Assembly (NCBI RefSeq): GCF_028583425.1
Contig: NC_072792.1
Coordinates: 13,009,676 to 13,073,675 of the forward strand
From: Eublepharis macularius
Taxonomy: Eukaryota > Chordata > Lepidosauria > Squamata > Eublepharidae
Reading direction: 5' to 3'
Length of the DNA: 64,000 nucleotides
The position numbers and the translations under genes are program-made. Positions 41,932 through 52,425 of this stretch are shown piece after piece. Below the pieces are notes generated by a model. That model was not told the DNA's origin and did no database searches. It was given only the letters and a program-made list of their open reading frames with translations. Numbering within the stretch: the first letter of the stretch is position 1; each line of letters opens with the position of its first letter.

Positions 41932-44670
41932 ATGTCAGAGAGGAAAGCAGAGAGGGGACCCGGGGGAAAGGCTAGGGAGAAATCTAGAGGGGAGGAGGGG
42001 AGGGGGAGGGGGACTGCTGCGGCAGCCCCTCCATCTGAGCGGAGGAGGCCCTCCCCTGCGCTGCTGCCGTTCACCAGCCTGGCTTCTGGTGACAGGAAGA
42101 GGGTTCGCAAGACTCTCTTTCCTGAGGCAGCTGCTGGAGGGCCACCCCCAACCCGGGTGCGTGAGGCAGGGGCTGGCACTGGGCAGGGGCCTGCTGCTGA
42201 GGCTCCTCCTCCTCCAGTGGTTGCGAGCCAGCTGCTGGAGGAGGGGCAGCATGTGGTGTCTCCTGGGATGGGCGCGGAGCACATGACTTTCCCTGCGCTC
42301 CCGCTCACCCCAGGAACCCGGAGGATGTTGGAGGAACTGCCCGTGAGACCCCCCCTGGGGCGGTCCACCCCAGTTTCCTCTGAGGCCAGCAGCAGGCCTC
42401 TCGCGGCTGTGCAGGAGGAGAGGACGCGGGAGGAAGAGGCAGAGACTGTGGTGGAAGAGCCCACATCTCTGCCCCTTCAGCCTCGTCCATCCCCACCTGC
42501 CCGGCCGAGAGTGGGACACGGTGTGTCCGGCCAGAGCACCTCACAGGAGGTGCCGCAGGGTGGTCCCGAACGCGCTTCTCCTGGGAAGCGTGGGATGCCC
42601 TTTTCCTCCGAAATCTGGAAGCACTTCCAGACAACGGAGGATCCCCGAGCAGCCCTGTGCCTGCATTGTAGGCAGCGCGTCAGCCGTGGCAAAGATGTGT
42701 GGCATCTCTCCACGTCTGGGATGAGGTACCATATGAAGAGGCACCACCAGGCGGTGCTTCTTCGGGAGGAGGGTTCGAGTGGCGCCGCACGGCCGCCAGC
42801 TAGCCAGAAGGAGGCAGGCTCCTCTGGTGCTCTCCCCCCAAGGGTACCTGCAGGAAAGGGACGCCAAGCCTCTCTCCCGGAGATGCTTGGTATGCAGGGC
42901 GCTAGTGTGCCCAGAGAGGGGATCCGGAGGGCGAGCAGGCGCATCACGCGCCACATCGTCAACATGATAGCAGTGGATGGGCAACCGTATTCCGTAGTTG
43001 AAGACTTCGGCTTCTCAGGGCTGCTCCAAGATTGCTTTCCCTGGTACGCCGTCCCTGCTCGCACGTCGTTGAGCAGATCGGTGGTGCCCTCGTTTTACAG
43101 GGCTGCCAGGGATCATGTGAAGGCACAGCTGTCCCGGGTTGCCGGGAGAACTGTGCACTTCACATCGGACATCTGGACCTGCCCAAGTGTGCAGCAAGCG
43201 TACCTCTCGCTTACTGCTCACTGGTGGGAACCTGAGTCGGTTCTGGGTGGGGGCCGGGGGGAGGTGCCTAGCACAGCTAGACAGGGAAGGATGCGAGACC
43301 GCCAGGCCGGCTACTGCAAGGCCTTGCTTCACGCCGAGGTGCTCGACGTGTCCCACACGGCGGAGAACATCGCTGCCACCTTAAGGAGACAGTTGGACGA
43401 GTGGATAGGCCAGGGACCCGCCACCGTGGGATGCATGGTGACGGACGGTGGCAAGAACATGAGGGCAGCGGCGCATCTAGTGAGCCGAGAGAGCGTCTAC
43501 TGTGCCGCTCACAAGCTTCACCTAGTGGTGAGAGATGCGCTGGGGTTGGGCTCCTCGAAGGAACCCGTGGATACCCGGACCCGTGAACTCCAGTTACTTG
43601 TCCAGAAATGTCGGAGGCTCACGGGTCACTTCTCGCGCAGCGTGAAGGCCACGCACGAACTGCGCCAGACACAGGTCAGGACAGGTGTGCCAGAGCACGC
43701 TCTGATCACTGACGTCAGCACTCGCTGGAACTCCACCTGCGCCATGCTTGAGCGCTTGGTGGAGCAGCAGGCCGCACTCCACGCGTGGCTCTCCGAGCAC
43801 CGCGGTGCGAGTCAGGTGGGTGAGTTCAACCGGGAGGATTGGCTCACCATCACCCAGACAGTGGAGGTCCTGAAGCCCTTCAAGGACTTCACTGTGGCGG
43901 TCTCGTCAGACACGGCGACCCTCGGTCTGGTCATTCCCCTGGTGCACACGCTCCAGAGGAATCTGGCCACCCTTGCAGACCGGGTCGCGCCCCGTGCTGA
44001 CCTTGTTCCAGCGGTGCGCGCATTAGTGAGAAGGCTGCAGCAGGGCATAGCTGCCAGGCTAACTCCTCTCACTAAGGAAGAGTCATACATGTTGGCGACC
44101 ATGTGTGACCCGCGCATAAAGGGCACTTTCGCCGAGCGGGACGGGAACCTCACCCAAGCCAGAGACGGGCTCTGCTCTTGGGTGAGGCGCAGGCAGGCCA
44201 AGAGGGGACGCCTGTCGACAGGGGGGACGCAAGAGGGGCCCTGCCGTGCGGGTCCCTCTGACGCCCCCTCTGCGCAGGCCCCCCCCGAGGCCACCACCGG
44301 AGTGCCGATGGAGATGGAGATGCTCCGGTGGGCCCTCGTCCCCTCTGGGGTCGTGAGGACCGTGAGAGAGGATCCGGCGGAGGCGATGGTCAGGGACTAC
44401 CTCGCGGAGCCCTGCGAGTCGCTCTCCACCGATCCGCTCAGCTACTGGGCCAGGAAGGAGTCGGTCTGGCCGGACCTCTCCCTCGAGGCGCAGCGGCTGC
44501 TCTCATGCCCTCCGACGAGCGTGGAGAGCGAGCGCGTCTTTTCACATGCGGGCGACATTGTCGGCCCACATCGCACTCGCCTTCTCCCATGGAGAGTCGA
44601 GCAGTTGACCTTCCTGAAGGTCAACTCTCGCCTCTTCGATTTCTCAGGACTGGACTTCCAGAGTGACTGA
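41932..44670 (+). CDS. hAT transposase with BED zinc finger
   Basis: An unbroken 912-residue frame. I start it at the ATG at 41932 (A at -3), not at the upstream in-frame TTG. After a ~220-residue, low-complexity, Pro/Glu/Arg-rich region comes a BED finger: CLHC (Cys at about 243 and 246) and HMKRHH (His at about 267 and 271/272). The RNase H-like catalytic core follows, with FTSDIWT (first Asp about 413), MVTDGGKNM (second Asp about 505), YCAAHKLHLVV, and RWNSTCAMLERL. The C-terminal hAT dimerisation region contains LLSCPPTSVESERVFSHAGD (Glu about 865). The enzyme excises and reinserts the element by binding its ends. Catalytic positions expected for hAT are all present, so the ORF could be functional. 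GC content is high (third-position rich), unlike the surrounding DNA. A domesticated ZBED-type gene is the alternative, but intact TIRs and TSD favour an active or recently active transposon. Confidence 0.93.
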   Translation: MSERKAERGPGGKAREKSRGEEGRGRGTAAAAPPSERRRPSPALLPFTSLASGDRKRVRKTLFPEAAAGGPPPTRVREAGAGTGQGPAAEAPPPPVVASQLLEEGQHVVSPGMGAEHMTFPALPLTPGTRRMLEELPVRPPLGRSTPVSSEASSRPLAAVQEERTREEEAETVVEEPTSLPLQPRPSPPARPRVGHGVSGQSTSQEVPQGGPERASPGKRGMPFSSEIWKHFQTTEDPRAALCLHCRQRVSRGKDVWHLSTSGMRYHMKRHHQAVLLREEGSSGAARPPASQKEAGSSGALPPRVPAGKGRQASLPEMLGMQGASVPREGIRRASRRITRHIVNMIAVDGQPYSVVEDFGFSGLLQDCFPWYAVPARTSLSRSVVPSFYRAARDHVKAQLSRVAGRTVHFTSDIWTCPSVQQAYLSLTAHWWEPESVLGGGRGEVPSTARQGRMRDRQAGYCKALLHAEVLDVSHTAENIAATLRRQLDEWIGQGPATVGCMVTDGGKNMRAAAHLVSRESVYCAAHKLHLVVRDALGLGSSKEPVDTRTRELQLLVQKCRRLTGHFSRSVKATHELRQTQVRTGVPEHALITDVSTRWNSTCAMLERLVEQQAALHAWLSEHRGASQVGEFNREDWLTITQTVEVLKPFKDFTVAVSSDTATLGLVIPLVHTLQRNLATLADRVAPRADLVPAVRALVRRLQQGIAARLTPLTKEESYMLATMCDPRIKGTFAERDGNLTQARDGLCSWVRRRQAKRGRLSTGGTQEGPCRAGPSDAPSAQAPPEATTGVPMEMEMLRWALVPSGVVRTVREDPAEAMVRDYLAEPCESLSTDPLSYWARKESVWPDLSLEAQRLLSCPPTSVESERVFSHAGDIVGPHRTRLLPWRVEQLTFLKVNSRLFDFSGLDFQSD

Positions 44671-44989
44671 GGTGAGCCCAACTTGTGGCCTGCATCCTCT
44701 ATGAGTCCAATCCTTTGGAATCGCGCTCTCCCCTGTATAAAACCCTGTATATACAGTTAAAACCGGCCAGTAGAGGGAGGGTGGTTAGGAACCAGTGGCA
44801 AAGGGAAAACACCCAGCAATTTGAAAGCCCCCCCCCCAGGGTATTCAAAACATCTCCCATCACTGAGACATACCCTGTGGGACCAAATTTATTATGAAAA
44901 ATAATGCCCCAGAAACATGGATTGCTACTGGAGGGAGAAACAGGTTAGATAGGGATTGCTTAGGTGTTTTTATCAGATGAAATCATTGT

Positions 44990-45265
44990 AAAAAAAATTG
45001 TAGAAGAATTGTTGTACTGTTTTTTGAAAGTTGATGTTCTGTTCATGTAAAAAAAAGGAAAAAAAAACCAAAAAAAAATGTTGTGATTATGTTTTTTAAA
45101 AGTTGATGTTCTGTTCATGTAAAAAAAAGGAAAAAAAAACCCAAAAAAATGTTGTGATTATGTTTTTTAAAAGTTGATGTTCTGTTCATGTAAAAAAAAG
45201 GAAAAAAACCCAAAAAAAAATGTTGTGATTATGTTTTTTAAAAGTTGATTGAATGTTCATGTTTA
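44990..45265 (+). repeat. A/T-rich tandem repeat downstream of the transposase
   Basis: The unit AAAAGTTGATGTTCTGTTCA followed by TGTAAAAAAAAGG and an A-run with TGTTGTGATTATG recurs about four times at roughly 65-66-bp spacing, starting near 45027. It lies in the transposase 3' UTR. Confidence 0.85.
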
Positions 45266-45521
45266 AAAAAAAAAAATTGATGTTAATGTTGGGTTTGCAT
45301 GGTTGGGGGATGCGGGAAGAGTGGTGGATGGGCACCGGCCAATGATGATCTCTCACAGATGTTCCCAGGTAAATTCTGAGGCTGGTGTGGGGGTGGGGGG
45401 AGACCTCTGCAGAACTGCTCCAGAAATACCATTGTCCAGTGCCTTGGAAGTGCCCAGTTCAGCTTTGTGTGTCTGAACTGAAAGCACAGCCACAGGAAAT
45501 GACATAGGTTCTGCTGGACCC

Positions 45522-46048
45522 TGTTGCAGTGGTTCCCCCCCATTAAGTCGTTTTATGGAGGGAGAGTTGTATTAGGCTGGTAGTTATTATGATCATCTTC
45601 TGTTTCCATGCCCTGTTGTGCCCGCTCACTATGTAACCTGTTGTAATGTTCAAAACTTTACTGTTTGTCCATTTCAAAAAAAAAATTGTGTTTAAGATTC
45701 TCTGATGTGTAGTTAATTGTGTTGTGTTGTGCTATGAGGGACAATAAGTGTAATATGTTGTGATTTGTTGACCACTTGTAATTTGAAAATGAGAAAATAA
45801 AGGTTTTTTAAACTTAATGATTGTGTGTCTGTGTTCCCTTCTTTGATGGGAGGTTGGTTCCCAGCATAGGGAACAATGGGGCAGGCTGGCCAGCCTGTTC
45901 CTGGGGTACTCGGTGTGGGGCAGCTGAGGGTGGTTTTGGTTCTGAGAGGGGCTGAGTGGAGGATTTGGGTCTGTGTGTGGCAGCTGGGGTGGGGGAACTG
46001 GGTTTGTGTGGGGCTGTAAGGAGTGGACTATGGGGGATGAGAGCACTG
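45522..46048 (+). repeat. hAT 3' segment, copy A of an internal duplication
   Basis: Matches 48533-49227. The first 375 bp (to 45896) are nearly identical to 48533-48907. After that, copy B carries about 170 extra bases before the similarity resumes with GCCAGCCTGTTCCTGGGG. An AATAAA at about 45797 follows the transposase by 1.1 kb and is the likeliest poly(A) signal. Confidence 0.88.
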
Positions 46049-48532
46049 GTCGTCCCTTTTGCCCAAGTAGGCCCCTGCTACTGTCCTGGTGTGGGCTTCC
46101 ATGCCTCTATCAGTTGCTGGCCCTCCTTTGCCATCTTTTTCAGAAATTTTCCTAGGGCTGCCAAACTCCTGGTTGGGCTTGAGTTCAGGTTAGAGAGAGT
46201 AGTTCCCTACAGATAAACTGGCTGCTTCCAAGGGCAATCTCTTTAGAGGGCAAATGCGGACCATGGATTCTGGGGGAGATCCCTACTCAGATTTTCCTTT
46301 GCACAAGTCCCACCCCCAAATTGCCAGTAACTTCCAAGGCCAGAGTTTGCCACCCCAGAGAGATCCCGTTCCCACCCTCTTAGCCTTGGCATGAAAGTTG
46401 TAGCCCCCATGGAACGCTTCCAGGTTCCTGATTCCAAGCCCAATGACACCAATGTAAGACAATCCAGACCTCCATCAAAAATGGATTTTAAGTAGCAGTG
46501 GGATTGGGCTGCATTTCAGTCATTCACATATCTGGTTGTGTTCCCAAACATTTAGCTTATGGTTTTTTAAATCGGCGTATGGCACTTAAGGACACTTTTA
46601 AATGGTTCTAAAAACATATTTTTATTATGAAGTATTTAATGTGGCATTGATCAAGGGCAGGCCTTTTGGCCAAATGAGCAGTATCAGTACAGTAAAATTT
46701 AGACAAAGCTCATAGGAGGAAAAAGCATTCACACTGTGAAGTGGGAAGAAAGTTTCAATTTACATGTACCATGGACTCCGAAAAAGACATGTCCAGACCA
46801 AATCAGGCCTGCTTTCTCCCTTGAAGATATCAATTGATGATAGTGCTTATGTCACATCATGAGAAGACAAGGTTCACTAGAAAAGACAATAATGCTAAGA
46901 AAAATTGAAGGCAGTAGGGAAAAGAAGAATACCCTAGATGTGGTAGATTGACTTCGGTTTGCAATACATGGACAAGGTTTTTGGGATACTGTGGAGCTCA
47001 ATATAATTCTAAAGTACACCACAAGTGATTTGAATGCATAAAACATACAGACACATACACATAAAATGTATATACCCCCTCCCCACCAAATTAAAGGTTT
47101 ATCTTATGCCCCGGTTTTCTCCCCCATGGGAACCTAGAGTGGTTTACACATTGCTGTTCTCCCTTGATTTGTTTCACCCTCATCACAACCAGGCTAACAA
47201 TAGACAGCTGCTCCATGCCTCACATTGGAGTGACTCCACCGATGGCCTTCTTAGTTGTATGAGGGGGTGGAGGGGGGGGGAGGAAGGAAACAACGCACTC
47301 CTGCCCACTCTATCTGGGGCCTAGGTTACCAAATTGCTTGGCCTTGGCAAGGAGCCAGTGGTGGGGCGGCACTGGTTCTGGGGCCCCGTCAAGAACATTT
47401 GTCCAGGGCCCCAAAATCACCTAGACTGCCTCTGGAAAACACAACACAATTGTTTACTTAGGCTGAGCCAAGAACATCCATCAAGCCTACAAGGCACAGA
47501 ATCAGAGTCTGCCAGATTCTAGACCAACTCTCTAGCCATTGCACTACAGTGGATATCTAAAAATTGTTCATACCCCCACCAGCAACTTGAACATTTTTCT
47601 CCAAAAGGCACACAACTTGGCTGGGTCTCAAAAAGGACTATGATGCATGGGCCTGTCAATGCATACTGGTACTAAGGCTCTGGCCGGGGGGAGGGGGGCA
47701 TTGTGCCAATGCCACCCTGGCTTTGGAAGGGGACAGTAAAATAGAAGAAATAATCTAGCTTCAGTGCCTCCCCCCCTTCTCTCTCTCTCTCTCTCTCTCT
47801 ATAATGTGAGTGAAAACATTACTATACCATCACTGAAGCCTACAGGATACTTAGGGTCTGTTCACACACGCATGATCATTTAATGGCAATGCTCTGGCAT
47901 GATGATGTCTGTTCTAGGAAGTGATGTGATCATCACACAAGGCTGGGGAGCACGCACAATTCACAGCAGGCAGATTTGGGCCACAAGGGATCCTGCTTTG
48001 GCCTGCAGGGCCCAAATCAGCCCACTGCAAAGCACAGGCATACTCTCAGGGCAGCCAGATGACATCAGTGACATCACGGCAGCAGCCCCTGGAGCGTACC
48101 TTGAAGGCTCATTCACTGACTTTCCCCCTTCGGGGTGATAGGTGAGAGTGGGGGATCCCCCACCAAGGGGAAACGGATCCCTAATTGTGTCTGAGGTTGT
48201 GGAAATCAAATGGGTCATATTGCTTCTGTCTTTGAGGGACTTACATGCACATTATATTTAACTCCAGATTTCTTGATTGTCAAGGAATGCATGTGGTGGG
48301 GGGTGGGGGGAAGGGTGGGAGAAGGGCCCCTGAGGGTGAGGGTGGCATTTGGCATGCAAAATGCCACCCCTGGCAAGACAAGCCTCTCCCAGCTGTCAGT
48401 GGTAGAGATGAGAGCAGAGCACCCACTTGGGGAGGCCATGAAATGGCCCCCCCAAGTGGGAGCAGGCTGAGCCTTGGTGGGGGGATGGGAGGAAGGGTGG
48501 GAGAAGGGCCCCAGAGGGTTGGGGGGGGATTT
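46049..48532. other. Spacer between the duplicated hAT 3' segments
   Basis: About 2.5 kb of mixed sequence that interrupts the pattern of the duplication. It includes a BovB remnant (46848-46960), a (CT)n run near 47777-47802, and a partial unit of the GC-rich repeat that recurs at 49225-49550. No gene is supported. Confidence 0.4.
46848..46960 (+). mobile_element. BovB-type LINE coding fragment
   Basis: CACATCATGAGAAGACAAGG, AAAGACAATAATGCTAAGAA and GAAGGCAGTAGGGAAAAGAA match the BovB C-terminal coding part at 63768-63845 (HIMRRQDTLEKSIMLGKVEG). It is diverged and short. Confidence 0.7.
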
Positions 48533-49640
48533 TGTTGCAGTGGTTCCCCCCCATTAAGTCATGTTATGGAGGGAGAGTTGTATTAGGCTGGTAGTTATTA
48601 TGATCATCTTCTGCTTCCATGCCCTGTTGTGCCCGCTCACTATGTGACCTGTTGTAATGTTCAAAACTTTACTGTTTGTCCATTTCAAAAAAAAAATTGT
48701 GTTTAAGATTCTCTGATGTGTAGTTAATTGTGTTGTGTTGTGCTATGAGGGACAATAAGTGTAATATGTTGTGATTTGTTGACCACTTGTAATTTGAAAA
48801 TGAGAAAATAAAGGTTTTTTAAACTTAATGATTGTGTGTCTGTGTTCCCTTCTTTGATGGGAGGTTGGTTCCCAGCATAGGGAACAATGGGGCAGGCTGG
48901 CCAGCCTTCTCTGCGGGTGGTGGGGGGGTCAGGGGGGTGGTTGTCTGTGTGCCAGGGCAGGTGCTCTTTCCCAGGGACGATTTGGCACTGCCACCATTGT
49001 GGCACCCCTTGTCTGTGCAGAACTGCCCTGGGAAAGAGAGTTTAGGGGTTCCCAAAAGGGGAGGGCAGGCCAGCCTGTTCCTGGGGTTATGGTGGGTGTG
49101 GGGCAGGTGGGGGTTGATTTGGGTCTGTGAGGGGCTACTGGGGGGATTTGGGTCTGTGTGTGGCAGCTGGGGGGGAATTGGGTTTGTGTGGGGCTGTGAA
49201 GGGTGGACTTTAGGGGCTGAGAGCACCTACTTGGGGAGGCCATGAAATGGCCCCCCCAAGTGGGAGCAGGCTGAGCCTTGGTGGGGGGTGGGAGGAGGGG
49301 TGGGAGAAGGGCCCCAGAGGGTTGGGGGGCATTTTGCATGCAAAATGCCACCCCTGGCAACACAAGCCTCCCCCAGCTGTCAGTGGTAGAGATAAGAGCA
49401 CCTACTTGGGGAGGCCATGAAATGGCCCCCCCAAGTGGGAGCAGGCTGAGCCTTGGTGGGGGGTGGGAGGAGGGGTGGGAGAAGGGCCCCTGAGGGCTGG
49501 GGGGCATTTTGCATGCAAAATGCCACCCCTGGCAAAGGAAGCCTGCTTCTTCATTTTTTCCCCATAGGAAATAATGAAGAAGATGCTCCTTTATGGGAGG
49601 ATGGGGGGACCTGCTTTGGGGGGCCATAACATGGCCCCCC
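48290..49640 (+). repeat. GC-rich ~180-bp repeats in the right part of the hAT
   Basis: Units contain GGGGAGGCCATGAAATGGCC, GCAGGCTGAGCCTTGGTGGG and CATTTTGCATGCAAAATGCC. They occur near 48290-48530 (partial), 49225-49400 and 49405-49550, with a degenerate end to about 49640. The first is separated from the rest by duplication copy B. Frames read in either direction are repetition artefacts. Confidence 0.75.
48533..49227 (+). repeat. hAT 3' segment, copy B of an internal duplication
   Basis: See 45522-46048. It contains a second AATAAA at about 48808, so the element has two equivalent polyadenylation regions. Confidence 0.85.
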
Positions 49641-49778
49641 AAAGTCCAATCTGTCTGAAACTTGGGTGGGTGTTAGAGAAGGGTTAGAGGAAGGTCCCCA
49701 CCAATTTTGGGCTTATTTGGTGGGAAAATGCCTCCTCCAGGCGTCCTGAAAGACGGAGGCATTTTCCCAGCAAAAAAA

Positions 49779-49911
49779 CCCGAAAGAATCCCGAAAGAAT
49801 GCCGAAATAATGCCGAATCCCGAATCCTGAAAGAGATTCTTGTTTCGGCTTTCGGCTAATGCCGGTAGAGAATCTTGTTTCGGGTAATCCCGAAACAAGA
49901 AAGCCGAAAGT
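49779..49911. promoter_or_regulatory. Right subterminal TTTCGG/CCGAAA array
   Basis: CCCGAAAGAATCCCGAAAG, ATGCCGAAATAATGCCGAAT, TGTTTCGGCTTTCGGC, GTTTCGGG and AAGCCGAAAG lie within about 130 bp of the right TIR. This mirrors the left end in content but not in exact order, as expected for hAT subterminal regions. Confidence 0.6.
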
Positions 49912-49931
49912 TTTTTCCTTGCACACCCCTA

Positions 49932-49939
49932 GTCGTAAT
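49932..49939. repeat. 8-bp target-site duplication of the large hAT (right)
   Basis: GTCGTAAT, identical to 36322-36329. Confidence 0.95.
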
Positions 49940-50072
49940 AAACATTTTTATCAATCACCAAAAATCTCTCCATTGTATGTTGAAAAATCACTCATCCATT
50001 GGCACACATGAAGTCTCCCATGTGTCAGTGTTCAGCGCACCCCATGCTCTGACCGTGCACAAATCTCCTAAC

Positions 50073-51077
50073 TAGCCATGGGCGAAAATTGAAATATGAA
50101 TCAAATTTCGTGACGAATTAGGCCAATTCGTGTATTGCGAAAATATGTTTTGTGGGGCCACGTTTGTCACGAAATCCACAATTTTGGGGGCTGATTCGTT
50201 CAATTTGTGAATGCTTTGTGATGCCAGACAGGCTGGCTCTGATCCATTGATTCCTGGCCCGGAATGTATGCAGACCTTTTGTTGCCATGGAAACCCCAAT
50301 TTTAGCCCACATAACCTTGATAGGCAGCACCCCCTGCCAACCTGAGAGCTCTCGTTCTGTTCTATAAGAGCTATGAGCAGGCGGGAGATGGGCGTTCAGT
50401 AGCCATGGGAACACCAATCTCATCCCTCCAAACCCTGTTAGGCAGGTCTGTCTGCTAACCAGAGAGCCCCTGTTCTGCTCTATGTGAACATTTCTTATAT
50501 AAGGCAAAGCTCTGTGCCTCCTGATTTCAGTTTCAGAAGACAGGGGGAGAGGGAGGAGCTGTTGCTAGGATTTGGAGTGAGAGAGAGTGGACTGGGGAGC
50601 TTTTGGCTGGATTTGCTGCTGCTTCAAAAGAAACTGAAAAGCCTCTTTCTCATTTTCTTCTCTTGTCTTAGTTAGGAAGGTTGTCGGGTGAGGGTGCCTT
50701 TTTTCCTCCACCCCACCCCACCTCAGTCTCAGGGCATTGCCTGGCTCTGGAGCTTATCTTGACAGAGGCCACCCGCTACCCCTCAAGCCTGGGGCACCCG
50801 GGGGGACAGAAGCGAGGCAATCTCCCTGTCAACATATTGCAATTTTCACCAAACATGGAGGGTGGCTAGAGGAGAGCCTGCTGAAGTTTCCCTGCAAGTT
50901 TAGCATCTCTGGGTATGAAGGGAGCCATTGTAGGGCCCCGGGATTTGACGAATCACAAACCTAATGAATCGTTTCGTGAAACGAGACAATTTCATGAAAT
51001 TTCATGGTTCGTGGTTCGTGGTACGTGACAAACCACAAAACTCAGGGTTCTCCCCCCCCATTTTGTGCCCAACTCTA
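50073..51077. mobile_element. Non-autonomous hAT, ~1.0 kb, perfect TSD
   Basis: The TIRs are TAGCCATGGGCGAAAA and the near-complement TTTTGTGCCCAACTCTA. The perfect 8-bp duplication CTCCTAAC lies at 50065-50072 and 51078-51085. Subterminal motifs are of the TTTCGTGA/GTTCGTGG type. The interior has no transposase. Some frames look protein-like but lack domains. Its TIR differs from that of the large hAT 141 bp to the left, and resembles the one at 17059. Confidence 0.9.
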
Positions 51078-51085
51078 CTCCTAAC

Positions 51086-51465
51086 TACTACTACTACATT
51101 CCAATACAGATGATGCACATAGGAAAGGCAGTGCTGAGTGTTGGGAGCTGTGATTTATTAACACACCATAATCAATCAAGTAGATTGTTTAGTAGCATCC
51201 AGGAGAGTACATCTGTATTGGCAGGACAGCTTCATTTGCTCGTATGACAACGAAGTGAAGGTCAATGAGATTTCGGAGAGCTGTGGGGCTGATTCACTTT
51301 GGAAAGGCCTCAGAAGGTGGGAGGAAGTTTGTGGTCGTGATGACTTTCATGTACAGTCACAAACAAGTCCAACAATGGCAATCTCCAGTCACACAAACTC
51401 ACAGATCCCACACAGAGTTTGAAATTGTGACAGCTTCCTTTCAGTTTTTCTTATTTTCTTCCTCT
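51086..51465. other. Unrecognised sequence
   Basis: No gene or repeat recognised. Confidence 0.3.
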
Positions 51466-51469
51466 CTTT

Positions 51470-51690
51470 AGGGTTGCCAACTGCAAGTGAAATTCTTGGA
51501 GATTTTGAAGGGGAAGCCTGGGAAGGGTGGGTTTTAGGGCTGGAGGGTATCTCCACAGGGTATAATGCCACAGAATCCACCTTCCAAAGCAGCCATTTTC
51601 TCCAGGGAAACTGATCTCAGTCATATGAAGATCAGTTATAACGCTGGGAGATCTTCAATCATCACCTGGATGCCGGCAATCTTACTCAAG
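51470..51690 (+). mobile_element. MITE of the GGTTGCCAAC family
   Basis: AGGGTTGCCAACTGCAAGTG, then CTTGGAGATTTTGAAGGGGA, GTATAATGCCACAGAATCCA, CCAAAGCAGCCATTTTCTCC and GGGAGATCTTCAATCATCAC. This is an abundant short interspersed unit in squamate DNA as I know it. A second, inverted copy is at 52268-52425. I could not define its TSD. Confidence 0.65.
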
Positions 51691-51699
51691 GCTTCAAAC

Positions 51700-52260
51700 T
51701 GTAGTGGAGGAAATGAGCAAAGAGATTTCTTATCATAGATAATATCTGAACCCTACAAACAGAGTTGACTATACTAATTATCTCTTTTGTGGCTATGTTG
51801 CAACTGTTTCTACAGGTGGCGGTTTGGTTGTGGGGAGGGGGGGGAGTCCTCTCCTTTGCTCCCATAATATACTCGCAGGGCAATCCTAAGCAGAGTTACA
51901 CTATTCTTAGTTCAATGGAATCAATGTGTTTAAAACAGTGTAACTCCACTTGGGACGGCACTGTCAATCTTCTCCCTTCTCATTCAGGCTCATTTCTAGT
52001 ACATAGGCTAAGAAAGCCTGAGCTGCTTGAAATAGGCTTTGAACCAACATAATCACATGTAGCTTACTTAGATAAGTGCTGGCCTTGTAAACCAACGTTT
52101 CTCCTTGAGGTCTTTACTTGTATAGTGAAATCTATTACTTTTGGCTATCACAGAGTGGTATCTATGGTTCTCCTATCCCCATTTTATCCTCATGAAAACC
52201 CTGTAAGATAGGTTAGGTTTAGAGAGAAGTTTGGCCTAGCATCATTACCCAGAGCTGCAT
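51700..52260. other. Unrecognised sequence
   Basis: No gene or repeat I can support. Confidence 0.3.
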
Positions 52261-52267
52261 TTACGAT

Positions 52268-52425
52268 TGCCAGCTTTTAGTTGGGCCTGGAGATCTCTTG
52301 GAATTACAACTGATCTCCAGATGACAGAGATCTTCCCCTGGAGAAAATGGCTGCTTTGAAAGCATTATATCCCTCTGAGGCACCTTTCCAGCCTTTACCT
52401 CTCAAATCTTCAGGTATTTCTCAAT
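52268..52425 (-). mobile_element. MITE of the GGTTGCCAAC family, inverted copy
   Basis: GGCCTGGAGATCTCTTGGAA, TTACAACTGATCTCCAG and GGAGAAAATGGCTGCTTTGA are the complement of the copy at 51470. The ends are eroded. Confidence 0.65.

Larger units (their letters stand above)
36330..49931 (+). mobile_element. Large, apparently autonomous hAT DNA transposon, 13.6 kb
   Basis: The TIRs are TAGGGATGTGC (36330-36340) and GCACACCCCTA (49921-49931), complementary at 10 of 11 positions. A perfect 8-bp duplication, GTCGTAAT, flanks them. TIR start, 8-bp TSD and an encoded transposase with BED finger and hAT C-terminal domain all agree on the hAT superfamily. In order it holds: a left subterminal array of TTTCGG/CCGAAA motifs, a possible 5' exon, an array of ~294-bp tandem units, further non-coding leader, an unbroken transposase ORF, A/T-rich 3' repeats with a poly(A) signal, a duplicated 3' segment around a 2.5-kb stretch containing a BovB fragment, and a right subterminal array. 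It is several times longer than most hAT elements. Confidence 0.93.

Noticed and set aside
41901..44681. Long antisense and alternative-frame ORFs over the transposase
   Set aside because: They arise from the high GC of the transposase coding sequence, have no domain signals, and overlap the well-supported frame.
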